Below are positions 20,867-30,956 of a DNA stretch of 64,000 bases, piece by piece; position 1 is the stretch's first letter; each line of letters begins with the position of its first letter. The notes beneath the pieces are model-generated. The model saw only the letters and a program-made list of their open reading frames with translations. It was not told where the DNA came from and did no database searches. This DNA comes from Amoebidium appalachense (lineage: Eukaryota; Ichthyosporea), in NCBI GenBank assembly GCA_963693365.1, contig CAVNZM010000003.1:6510001-6574000 (forward strand), given 5' to 3'. The translations under genes and the position numbers were made by a program.

Positions 20867-21296
20867 TGTTGGAGTGCAGACTTACGCTCACTCCACAATA
20901 TGTGTATGTTAGCTTTACAATTGGTTCCGTGTACACAGACACACGCTGACACTCGATCACCACATGCACATCTGCATAGTTGAGGAATGTTGCCAATTGT
21001 GTTTTGACTGCAAACGATTGGTTCACTGGTCCCAGAGATCTCTAAATGAAAGTAACCAATCCGATTAGCACCTGGCATCCGGATTACATTCCAGACTGCT
21101 GCCCCACGGGTATATAAGCCACGTCTCTGCCAGGTGCAGACATGGAGTTCAGACATGGAGTTCAGTCATGGAGTTAAGTCATGGAGTTAAGTCATGGAGT
21201 TCAGTCATGGAGTTAACACACTGAAAGCAGTAAAAAACGGGTCAGCGCCCAAGCGCGCCACGACGACCCTAGTCACAGCGGACTCTACTTCCAACA
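20867..21296 (+). repeat. TRIM LTR C
   Basis: 430 bp, identical by eye to LTR A. Confidence 0.92.
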
Positions 21297-21771
21297 ATTG
21301 TTCGGGCAGAAGCCCTTTTGTAAGGATTGGCAAGGTTTGATAGTATATGTTGCCAAACGTATTTATATATTTAGATGTAGAGGAAAGGGGGGGAGGGAGG
21401 GGGGGGGAGGATAGTATGAAATGTAGATTTAGACTCTGCGGTGCCACTAGGGGGAGGGTGAGGGGTGAGACTTGGATAAATATATTAGTTGAGTAGATCG
21501 ACTTAGCTCGTGCAGGCGCACGATAAAAGTAGATCGGAATGTTAATGGAATGTGGCATCGTAGGGGGCCAGGTGATGATGATCTTGTAGGGCACGGCCTT
21601 GATGGCCTCAGTCGTAACTTAGACTCAATCCGTACGGATCTAAGTTTGCCCGTCGGAGCCTGGTCTTAATAAACTTTACCGTTTTTCTGTACACGTTCGT
21701 TCCTTTTCGTGTGTGTACACTTAGTAGAGTGCCGCGTCTCTAGTACACATACATTAGGATACGACACCACC

Positions 21772-22548
21772 CGGGAGGGTAGAGCCGGCAGGGCCCCAGA
21801 GGTGAATAAGTGTAGGGTCACAGGGCACCACTTCATCACCATGCCCATCCCCGTAAGCCACACGGACTACCCATACCTCCGGGACCACCCGGAGGGAATA
21901 CTTCTGTCGTTTAATACCGGGGCACCAAGCCCCCGCGAATACACAGTACGTGCCCGCCTCACCACCGTGGACAGGGCGACCGTGCTCCTCGACCACCCAC
22001 GGCTAGGGCAGAGCACACATCCCACAGACAACACACCACCACTCGAGGCCCCAGACGAAGACGACCAATCATTGGCCTCCGCGCCGTCGCACCAGCCCTA
22101 CCAGGCCCCGTCCCCACCTCCGCCGGTGTCGCCCACAGGGGACCCCGTGGCGGACCTGACGGCTCGAGTAAACCGGCTCGAACTACAGTTGGCCAGCCAG
22201 GGGGCCACCATACACAACGTGCACCGTGAGGTGCAGGATACGACTGCCCAGCTGAGGGGTATGGAGCAGTCGATGGTTAGCATGCTCGAACGGCTAGGGG
22301 ACCGCCTTGCCCTCACACTGGAAGCCCGTTTGGGCGGGGCTAGGGGGGGGGGGAGGGGGGAGGGGGGGAGAGCACTCTACCCCAGAGACCCGAGACCCCC
22401 AAGCCACCGAGCCATTGAGGCCCACAGAGGCACAACACCCCAACAGCGGCGCCCCCCCCCAACCAAGGCGGGGGCCCCCAGGGGCCCCCTCACAACGCCA
22501 ACCCACACAGCCCACACGCCCATCCACACCACACAGGTCCTCGGTTAA
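21772..22548 (+). CDS. LINE ORF1, third segment (coiled coil and basic tail)
   Basis: The last 258 codons of ORF1 resume in phase directly after the right target duplication of the Gypsy element and end at TAA 22546-22548. The open frame upstream of 21772 is LTR sequence and not part of the protein. A heptad-rich region (about 22144-22330: VADLTARVNRLELQL... to ...LERLGDRLALTLEARL) predicts a coiled coil, which suggests multimerisation as in other LINE ORF1 proteins. A Gly/Arg-rich and then Pro/Thr/His-rich tail follows. Coiled coil downstream of the zinc knuckles is the reverse of the vertebrate L1 order. The full ORF1 would be about 751 residues. Confidence 0.8.
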   Translation, partial: REGRAGRAPEVNKCRVTGHHFITMPIPVSHTDYPYLRDHPEGILLSFNTGAPSPREYTVRARLTTVDRATVLLDHPRLGQSTHPTDNTPPLEAPDEDDQSLASAPSHQPYQAPSPPPPVSPTGDPVADLTARVNRLELQLASQGATIHNVHREVQDTTAQLRGMEQSMVSMLERLGDRLALTLEARLGGARGGGRGEGGRALYPRDPRPPSHRAIEAHRGTTPQQRRPPPTKAGAPRGPLTTPTHTAHTPIHTTQVLG

Positions 22549-22608
22549 CTCGACACGGGGAACTGACCAAGGTGCCCGTCCCCCATCGCATGGGGACGGG
22601 CAGGCATA

Positions 22609-24290
22609 ATGCCGGCCCCATCCCCCCCGCCCGGACACCCGGCGCCGGCAAAGGGGGTAGCGCCCGACACCACACAAACACTCGGCACGGCGCAAAGTCC
22701 GGGTCCAGAGGCCACAGACATGATCCACCAGAACACAGCCCTGGAAGCACTTGAAGGGGAGCTAGTCTCGCCCATCAACCACGCAAATTTACCACCAGCC
22801 AAACCACACAGCCACCTTCGGATTGGAACTTTAAACCTGGCCGGACCTACCACTCGTACCGGCCAGGACAAGATCGTCGAGGCAGCCAGGTGGGCTGCCT
22901 TTGCAGACATGGACGTAGTCATTCTGACGGAGACCGGGACCACCCCGGGCTCCTTCACACGCACAAAGTTTTCCATTCGAAACGAAGGTATCCCCATGCG
23001 TGCCACGTATGTATGCCCACCAGCCACCACCACTGGACACACACACACAACACTCTCTGCCTCAGAGGCCGGTATCCCGGTGGCAGAGAGCTCGTCCAAT
23101 GACCAAACCACACCGTCACTAGCCCAGGAGGAAACACGATTCCGCTACACGGGGGTGGTGATACTTACAAACGAAACGTGGTTTAGACACCAAGGAAAAC
23201 CACATAGCAAAAATGCACGAATGCTAGCTATTCCATATCACACAAAACGGCACACAACGTGGGTGATAGGACTTTATCAACACACGAATGCAACACAGGG
23301 AAACGTCAGACAGGCCCGTCGACTCACCTCACAGGTAGCCAGATTTCTCACCTCCCTCCCGGCCCCCAACGACACCACTGTCATCGTGGCCGGGGATTTC
23401 AACGAGGTGTGCCACCCTACTCTGGACAGGGCACGGCCCGAAACCGGCCCCAGTTCAGCACAGGCAATGCCCACAGGACTCGTGCCCGGGCTGCTCCACG
23501 AGCTGATGGACGCCCATCTACTCATAGACAGCTACCGAGCCGAACACCCCACCACCAGGGAATATACGTACCACAGCGGTCCCCACCGCTCACGCATCGA
23601 CTACGTATACATCCCGGCGGCGTTACGCCCAGCACTGGTCTCAGCCTCCGTCACGGAATTACCGGATCTTCACACCGACCACCACCTGGCCTGGTGCGAA
23701 ACTGGGCCCCATCCTAACCTGCCGGGCCAGGGACCAGGGCCAACCCGAAACCAACCCACACCGAGACTCCAGCTGAAACCGAACACCACACAGGAGGACT
23801 GGGCACGTTTTACCACCGGCACGGAGGCAGCCTTCACGTCCCCCCCAACCACCACCCCTACCCAGGCGGAGGTGGAAGGGAGATGGGAGTACATGGCCGC
23901 CACCATTCTCTCGGTGGCAAAAACCACAGTGGGCCGGACCAAGAGCAAACCAGAGAAGTCCACGTCAAAACCGACGAAGGTCTTCCCGGAGGACAACGAG
24001 CACGCGGAGCTACACCGGCTCCTCAATGCAACGGACCGGGCGGCAAATCCACAGGGTTTCTGGGAGAGGGCCAAGGAGCTGGCCGTCCAATATGGCTGGC
24101 CAGCACCCCCTCCCCCTCCGGAGCCCCCCCCACCGGTACCCCCAACAAGCAGTCCCATCATCCCACTGTACACAGCCGACCCCAACAACCCCCCGGGCAT
24201 CCCCCCCACCCCCCAGGACACCCCCCTCCCCCCCCAGGCACACCCGTCCCAGACGGGGTGGTATCAGGAGGAGGGGGACCCCGGATCCAC
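22609..24290 (+). CDS. LINE ORF2, endonuclease domain
   Basis: ORF2 opens at ATG 22609, 60 nt after the ORF1 stop. After a Pro-rich leader, an exonuclease-endonuclease-phosphatase fold starts at about 22816 (LRIGTLNLAG). Visible catalytic motifs are ILTETGT (metal-binding Glu), VAGDFNEV (Asp and Asn), SRIDYVYI (Asp) and TDHHLAW (Asp-His). This is the apurinic-type enzyme that nicks the target DNA. After the domain, at about 24090, the protein turns Pro-rich and enters the long repeat array. This reading frame is open until 24981, but the array changes frame near 24490. Confidence 0.9.
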
Positions 24291-27200
24291 CCAGCAGCAC
24301 CAACCCACACCCACTTTGCTGCACCAGCCTGCCGCTGGCCCAGCAGGCAGCCCCAACAGGCAGGCCCAGCATGGGCCACCCAGTCGACAGCACCAACAGG
24401 AGCCACCAAGCCAGCAGCAGCAGCCTCAGGCTGAAGCCCCTACCGGCAGCCCACAACGGCAGCCACAGCAGGGGCCACCCAGCCCTGGCAGGCCCTGCAT
24501 GGGCCACCTAGCCAGCAGCAACCGATCACACCTACACTGCAGCAGCTGCCTGCAGCAGCAGATTGCAGCCCCGGCCGGCCGGCCCAGCACGGGCCACCCA
24601 GCCGACAGCACCAACAGGAGCCACCAAGCCAGCAGCAGCAGCCGCAGGCTGCAGCCCCAGCAGGCAGCCCACACCGGCAGCCACAGCAGGGGCCACCCAG
24701 CCTGCAGGCCCTGCCAGGGCCACCCAGCCAGCAACAACCGACCACAACCACACTGCAGCAGCCGCCTGCAGCAGCAGCGTGCAGCCCCGGCCGGCAGGCC
24801 CAGCACGGGCCACCCAACCAACAGGAGCCACCCAGCCAGCAGCAGCAGCCTCAGGCTGAAGCCCCAGCAGGCAGCCCACACCGGCAGCCACAGCAGGGGC
24901 CACCCAGCCTGCAGGCCCTGCCAGGGTCACCCAGCCAGCAGCAACCGACCACACCCACAATGCAGCGGCGGCCTACAGTAGCAGATTGCAGCTCCGGCCG
25001 GCCGGCCCAACACGAGCCACCCAGCCGACAGCACAAACAGGAGCCACCAAGCCAGCAGCAGCAGCCAAAGGCTGCAGCCCCAGCAGGCAGCCCACACCGG
25101 CAGTCACAGCAGGGGCCACCCACTCTGCAGGCCCCGCCTGGGCCACCCAGCCAGCAGCAACCGACCACACCCACACTGCACCAGCTGCCTGCGGCAGCAG
25201 ATTGCAGCCCCGGCCGGACGGCCCAGCACGGGCCACCCAGCCGACAGCACGAACAGGAGCCACCAAGCCAGCAGCAGCAGCCGCAGGCTGCAGACCCTGC
25301 CGGCAGCCCACACCGGCAGCCACAGCAGGGGCCACCCAGCCTGCAGGCCCTGCCAGAGCCACCCAACCAGCAGCAACCGACCCCACCCACACTGCAGCAG
25401 CTGCCTGCAGCAGCAGTTTGCAGCCCCGGCCGGCCGGCCCAGCACGGCCCACCCAGCCGACAGTACCAACAGGAGCCACCACGCCAGCAGCAGGAGCCTC
25501 AGGTTGCAGCCCTAGCAGGCAGCCCACACCGGCAGCCACCGCAGGGGCCACCCAGCCTGCAGGGCCTGCATGGGCCACCCGGCCAGCAGCAACAAACCAC
25601 ACCCACCCGGCAGCAACTGCCTGCAGCAGCAGATTGCAGCCCCACCCAGCAGCACCAACCCACACCCACTTTGCTGCATCGGCCTGCCGCTGCCCCAGCA
25701 GACAGCCCCGGCCGGCAGGACCAGCATGGGCCACCCAGTCGCCAGCACCAACAGGAGCCACCAAGCCAGCAACAGCAGCCTCAGGCTGCAGCCCCCGCCA
25801 GCAGCCCACAACAGGGGCCACCCATCCTGAAGGCCCTGCATGGGCCACCCAGCCAGCAGCAACCGATCACATCTACACTGCAGCAGCTGCCTGCAGCAGC
25901 AGATTGCAGCCCCGGCCGGCCGGCCCAGCACGGGCCACCCAGCCGACAGTACAAACAGGAGCCACCAAGCCAGCAGCAGCCGCCGCAGGCTGTAGCCCCA
26001 GCAGGCAGCCCTCACCGGCAGCCACAGCAGGGGCCACCCAGCCTGCAGGCCCTGCCAGGGCCACCCAGCCAGCACCAACCGACCACACCTACACTGCGGC
26101 AGCTGCCTGCAGCGGCGGCGTGCAGCCCCGGCTGGCCGGCCCAGCACGGGCCACCCAGCCGACAGCACCAACAGGAGCCACCCCGCCAGCAACAGCAGCC
26201 TCAGGCTGCAGACCCAGCAGGCAGCCCACACCTGCAGCCACAGCAGGGGCCACCCAGCCTGCAGGCCCTGCCAGACCAACCCAGCCAGCAGCAACCGACC
26301 ACACCCACACGGCAGCAGCAGCAGGTAGCAGACTGCAACCCCAGCCGGCAGGCCCAGGACGGGCCATCCAGCCGACAGCACCGACAGGAGCCGCCAAACC
26401 AGCAGCAGCAGCCTCAGGCGGCAGCCCCAGCAGGCAGCCCACACCGGCAGCCTCAGCAGGGGCCACCCAGCCTGCAGGCCATGCCAGGGCCACCCAGCCA
26501 GCAACAACCGACCACACCCACACTGCAGCAGCCGCCTGCAGCAGCAGCGTGCAGCCCCGGCCGGCAGGCCCAGCACGGGCCACCCAACCAACAGGAGCCA
26601 CCCAGCCAGCAGCAGCAGCCTCAGGCTGTAGCCCCAGCAGGCAGCCCACACCGGCAGCCACAGCAGGGGCCACCCAGCCTGCAGGCCCTGCCAGGGTCAC
26701 CCAGCCAGCAGCAACCGACCACACCCACAATGCAGCGGCGGCCTACAGTAGCAGATTGCAGCCCCGGCCGGCCGGCCCAGCACGGGCCACCCAGCCGACA
26801 GTACCAACAGGAGCCACCAAGCCAGCAGCAGCCGCCGCAGGCTGTAGCCCCAGCAGGCAGCCCTCACCGGCAGCCACAGCAGGGGCCACCCAGCCTGCAG
26901 GCCCTGCCAGGGCCACCCAGCCAGCACCAACCGACCACACCTACACTGCAGCAGCTGCCTGCAGCGGCGGCGTGCAGCCCCAGCCGGCCGGCCCAGCACG
27001 GGCCACCCAGCCGACAGCACCAACAGGAGCCACCCCGCCAGCAACAGCAGCCTCAGGCTGCAGACCCAGCAGGCAGCCCACACCTGCAGCCACAGCAGGG
27101 GCCACCCAGCCTGCAGGCCCTGCCAGAACAACCCAGCCAGCAGCAACCGACCACACCCACACGGCAGCAGCAGCAGGTAGCAGACTGCAGCCCCAGCCGG

Positions 27201-29150
27201 CAGGCCCAAGACGGGCCATCCAGCCGACAGCACCGACAGGAGCCGCCAAACCAGCAGCAGCAGCCTCAGGCGGCAGCCCCAGCAGGCAGCCCACACCGGC
27301 AGCCTCAGCAGGGGCCACCCAGCCTGCAGGCCCTGCCAGGGCCACCCAGCCAGCAACAACCGACCACACCCACACTGCAGCAGCCGCCTGCAGCAGCAGC
27401 GTGCAGCCCCGGCCGGCAGGCCCAGCACGGGCCACCCAACCAACAGGAGCCACCCAGCCAGCAGCAGCAGCCTCAGGCTGTAGCCCCAGCAGGCAGCCCA
27501 CACCTGCAGCCACAGCAGGGGCCACCCAGCCTGCAGGCCCTGCCAGAACAACCCAGCCAGCAGCAACCGACCACACCCACACGGCAGCAGCAGCAGGTAG
27601 CAGACTGCAACCCCAGCCGGCAGGCCCAGGACGGGCCATCCAGCCGACAGCACCGACAGGAGCCGCCAAACCAGCAGCAGCAGCCTCAGGCGGCAGCCCA
27701 CACCGGCAGCCTCAGCAGGGGCCACCCAGCCTGCAGGCCCTGCCAGGGCCACCTGGCCGGCAACAACCGACCACACCCACACTGCAGCAGCTGCCTGCAG
27801 AAGCGGAGGGTAACCCTGGCCGGCAGGCCCAGCACGGGTCACCCAGCCGACAGCACCAGCAGGAGGCACCCAGCTGGCAGCAGCAGATTCAGGCTGTAGT
27901 CCCAACAAGCAGCCCACAACGGCAGCCACAGCAGGGGCCACCCAGCCTGCAGGCCCTGCCAGGGCCACCCAACCAGCAACAACCGACCACACCCACACCG
28001 CAGCAGCCGCCTGCAGCAGCGACGGGCAGCTCCGGCCGGCAGGCCCAGCACGGGCCACCCAGCCGACAGCACCAACAGGAGCCACCCAGTCAGCAGCAGC
28101 AGCCTCAGGCTGCAGCCTCAGCGGGCAGCCCACACCGGCAGCCACAGCAAGGGCCACCCAGCCTGCAGGCCCTGCCAGGGTCACCCAGCCAGCAGCAAAC
28201 GACCACACCCACACTGCAGTGGCTGCCTGCAGCAGCAGATTGCAGCCCCGGCCGGCCGGCCCAGCGCGGGCCACCCAGCCGACGGCACAAACAGGAGCCA
28301 CCAAGCGAGCAGCAGCAGCCACAGGCTGCAGCCCCAGCAGGCAGCCCACACCGGCAGTCACAGCAGGGGCCACCCAGCCTGCAGGCCCCGCCAAGGCCAC
28401 CCAGCCAGCAGCAACCGACCACACCCCCACTGCACCAGCTGCCGCATGATCGCAGCCCCGGCCGGCCGGCCCAGCACGGGCCACCCAGCCGACAGCACGA
28501 ACAGGAGCCTCCAAGCCAGCAGCAGCAGCCTCAGGCTGCAGCCCCAGCAGGCAGCCCACACCGGCAGCCACAGCAGGGGCCACCCAGCCAGCAGCAACCG
28601 ACCCCACCCACACTGCAGCAGCTGCCTGCAGCAGCAGTGTGCAGCCCCGGCCGGCCGGCCCAGCACGGCCCCCCCAGCCGACAGTACCAACAGGAGCCAC
28701 CAAGCCAGCAGCAGCAGCCTCAGGCTGCAGCCCTAGCAGGCAGCCCACACCGGCAGCCACAGCAGGGGCCGCCCAGCCTGCAGGCCCTGCATGGGCTACC
28801 CGGCCAGCAGCAACAAATCACACCCTCACTGCAGCAGCTGCATGCAGCAGCAGATTGCAGCCCCGGCCGGCAGGCCCAGCACGGGCCACCCAGCCGACAG
28901 CACCAACAGGAGCAACCAAGCCAGCAGCAGCAGCCGCAGGCTGAAGCCCAAGCAGGCAGCCCACACCGGCAGCCAAAGCAGGGGCCACCCCGCCTGCAGA
29001 CCCTGCCAGGGCCACCCACGGGCAACCAACAGCTACAGACCACACCCACGCAGCCGCAACGGCCCACAGCAGCAGAGTGCAACCCTGGCCAGCAGGCGCG
29101 GCACGGGTCACCCACCCTGCAGCAGCACCCCACCCCCCCAGCAGCCCACC
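24290..29150 (+). repeat. ~22 tandem 216-bp units coding a Pro/Gln-rich repeat in LINE ORF2
   Basis: The block centred on caggggccacccagcctgca recurs every 207-217 bp (for example 24684, 24891, 25106, 25323, 25540). In the frame that links endonuclease to RT each unit gives about 72 residues rich in P, Q, S and A (such as GSPHRQPQQGPPSLQALPGP). Longer-period structure is visible too: blocks of several units are themselves duplicated (around 26090-26700 and 26940-27660). Net frame changes occur near 24490 (two extra bases) and 27698 (13-base deletion). The array is so poor in stops that long open frames exist in other frames and on the reverse strand. Confidence 0.88.
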
Positions 29151-30866
29151 TGTCTCAGACAGGGAGGCAGTGGGAGGAGTGGGAGGCAACCATGCGGGAG
29201 CAACTACAACTATACAGGTCCCAACTCCGAAGGAAACGGCAAAAACTCCTTTGGTTACGGGCAACAGCAGCAGCAGAAGCACGGTGCAAGCGTATGGTGG
29301 ACGAACTCCGGCGAGCACTAAGCAGCATTTTAGACCGGGGGAGTGTGAACGTCTCGGCTACGTTAGTCAAGCACGTCACCCCAACGGGCACTGAGTACCT
29401 CACGGAGTGGGCTGACACGGAGCCCGTCATTCGTGAAACTTATCACCGGTGGACGGCCCGCAGGAACCCACACATCGAGGAGATGCTCGCCGACCCAATG
29501 TGGGCCGACATCTATCGACCGATCCCCCCCGAAGACTCCCCATTAGGGTCTATAATGCACCCGGCCACCCACGACGAGCTCCAACAGATCGTCCAAAGCC
29601 GACAGGGGGGGAAGGCCCCCGGCCCAACGGAAATCCAGTACGAATACTTCCAACACCTGGGGCCAAAGGGGCTAGCATGGCTCCTACATATCATCAACGG
29701 ATGTCTGGCCACGGGGACCACACCGAGGTCATGGCTGCACCACACCATCCATCCCCTACCGAAAGGGGAATGGGAAGGTGACTTCGACAAAACCCGACCG
29801 ATAGCACTCTTGGAAACGGCACGGAAGCTGCTAGAATCGGTCATCAACCAGCGCCTACTCTCGATCTTCCGGCAGTACCCCCACCCTCCTCCCGGGGGGG
29901 AATTTTGGGTTCGTGCCGGGCCCGGGTATCGACGGGGCGCTGGCTATCATCCGAGAGACGATAGAGGATGCCATAGACCACGACCAGGAACTATGGATCG
30001 TCCAACAGGACATTAAGAGGGCATATGACACGGTGTCTTGGCCCTCGGTGGAACTGGGGCTCACCCGCCTGGGCACAGACCCCCAGCTAATCACCCTCCT
30101 CCGGCACATGTGGCACAGTCGTACGGCCACGGTGTGCACAGACCAGGGGCACACTGAGTCTTTCCCTGTTGAAAACGGCCTGGCCCAAGGGGCTGTCCTC
30201 TCCCCCATTCTGTGGATTATATTCTACGATCCAGTTTTAACAGCCATCAAAAGGCACGGCAAGGGGTACACTTTCCACCTACCCCCACAGACACAGCACC
30301 ACACACCGGCACAAACACCCCCGTGTGTGACGTCTGTAGCTTTCGCCGACGACACAACATGGTTTGGCCCCAACAAGGAGAGCATCCAGCAAACTCTCGA
30401 TTTATCTGCCCCCTTTTTTTATTACCATGACTTGGAACCACACCCAGACAAGTTTTCAGTCCTCGCCCGTGGTACCCCAACACGGGCAACAGTGGCCCCC
30501 ATGCAGTACCGCAAATCCCCGGGAGCACCACCCCTACCCATTCAGATCGAGCTCCCCGATGCAAACATCAGAGTGCTAGGGGTCAACATCACCCTCCAAC
30601 GACACACCCGGCCCAACGATGGGAAGGCCATGCAGCTGACATTACGGGCCACCACCATACTAGCCCGTAAAATGCTGGCACCCAGCCAAGTGATCTACGT
30701 AGCCAACAGTGTGGTGGCCCCGGCCATCCTCTTCCTCCTCAAAGGGTCAGTCATCAGCAACACCACCATGCAGGCAATCGACAGCAAGTGGAGAGACCTA
30801 CTCCGTCGGAAGTGTGGTTTCCACCGGAGCACCCCGTCCGGGCTGCTACACCATCCCACTCTAGGG

Positions 30867-30868
<2 letters not shown>
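29151..30868 (+). pseudogene. LINE ORF2, reverse transcriptase domain (frameshifted, 3' truncated)
   Basis: After the repeats a basic coiled region (29160-29310) leads into the RT. Motifs in order: GKAPGPTEIQYEYF, KTRPIALLETARKL, then DIKRAYDTVSW (motif A, both Asp), GLAQGAVLSPILW (motif B) and AFADDTTWF (motif C, catalytic Asp pair, about 30340). The frame changes near 29898 inside a run of seven G, between RPIALLE and motif A. The catalytic residues are intact otherwise. The protein runs into (GA)n at about 30868 after CGFHRSTPSGLLHHP, so the C-terminal end and 3' UTR are missing. The G-run shift could be a sequencing error; the truncation is real. Confidence 0.88.
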
Positions 30869-30901
<33 letters not shown>

Positions 30902-30923
30902 GGGGGGGGAGGGGGGGGGGAGG

Positions 30924-30956
<33 letters not shown>

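Larger units (their letters stand above)
19497..21296 (+). mobile_element. Tandem copia-type TRIM (LTR-internal-LTR-internal-LTR)
   Basis: An 1800-bp non-coding insert in the Gypsy 3' LTR. It begins TGTTGGAGTG, ends TTCCAACA and is flanked by attgt (19492-19496 and 21297-21301). It contains three LTRs (430, 404 and 430 bp) and two short internal regions (231 and 305 bp). The terminal TGTTGG/CCAACA and the primer site are like those of Drosophila copia. The outer LTRs appear identical, while the middle one differs by several substitutions and a 26-bp deletion. It has no protein-coding capacity, so it must borrow enzymes from a copia-type element. Confidence 0.9.
11598..21766 (+). mobile_element. 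Ty3/Gypsy LTR retrotransposon (chromovirus)
   Basis: Two near-identical LTRs bound this element, beginning TGACATATAC and ending ACGACA, and it is flanked by the 5-bp duplication ccacc (11593-11597 and 21767-21771). Between them lie gag, an aspartic protease, RT, RNase H, integrase and a C-terminal chromodomain in Gypsy order. The 3' LTR is split by a copia-type miniature element. Without that insert the element is about 8.37 kb. The LTRs differ, as far as I can see by eye, mainly in G-run lengths, so the insertion is recent. Coding is spread over several frames, with shifts near 14380, 15490 and 16687. Confidence 0.93.
19245..21766 (+). repeat. Gypsy 3' LTR, interrupted by the copia-type element
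   Basis: The LTR segments are 19245-19496 and 21302-21766, separated by the TRIM at 19497-21296 and its second target duplication copy (attgt, 21297-21301). A polypurine tract (about 19227-19244, G-rich) lies directly upstream. Confidence 0.92.
9050..30868 (+). mobile_element. Non-LTR retrotransposon (LINE) with nested insertions
   Basis: The pieces read in order as a two-ORF LINE: a probable 5' UTR (about 9050-9613), ORF1 in three pieces (9614-10918, 11424-11597, 21772-22548), a 60-nt gap, then ORF2 (22609-30868) with an apurinic-type endonuclease and a reverse transcriptase. Removing the two insertions together with one copy of each target duplication leaves ORF1 in a single frame, which proves the pieces belonged together. 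The 3' end is lost: ORF2 runs into a (GA)n/G-run block at about 30868 just after the thumb region, and no poly(A) tail or target duplication was found. Clade is not resolved. The RT has the RPIALLE..RKL style seen in L1/Tx1/Tad-like elements. The left boundary is approximate. Confidence 0.85.

Noticed and set aside
19497-21296. Regularly spaced repeats that might suggest a CRISPR-like array
   Set aside because: The units are 400-bp LTRs with retroelement ends and primer sites, and the genome is eukaryotic.
21709-21771. Upstream ATG (21709) for the ORF1 third segment
   Set aside because: It lies inside the Gypsy LTR and is in frame only by chance; the LINE protein resumes at 21772.
24986-27700. 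First part of a 1676-codon frame (Ala/Thr/Gly-rich) in the same array
   Set aside because: It is the array read in a frame that does not link endonuclease to RT; only its portion after about 27700 follows the Pro/Gln reading.
26697-28760. 687-codon open frame on the minus strand across the LINE repeat array
   Set aside because: It is the antisense of a stop-poor GC-rich repeat; the composition (G, A, L, V, C, W) merely mirrors the Pro/Gln codons and no domain is present.
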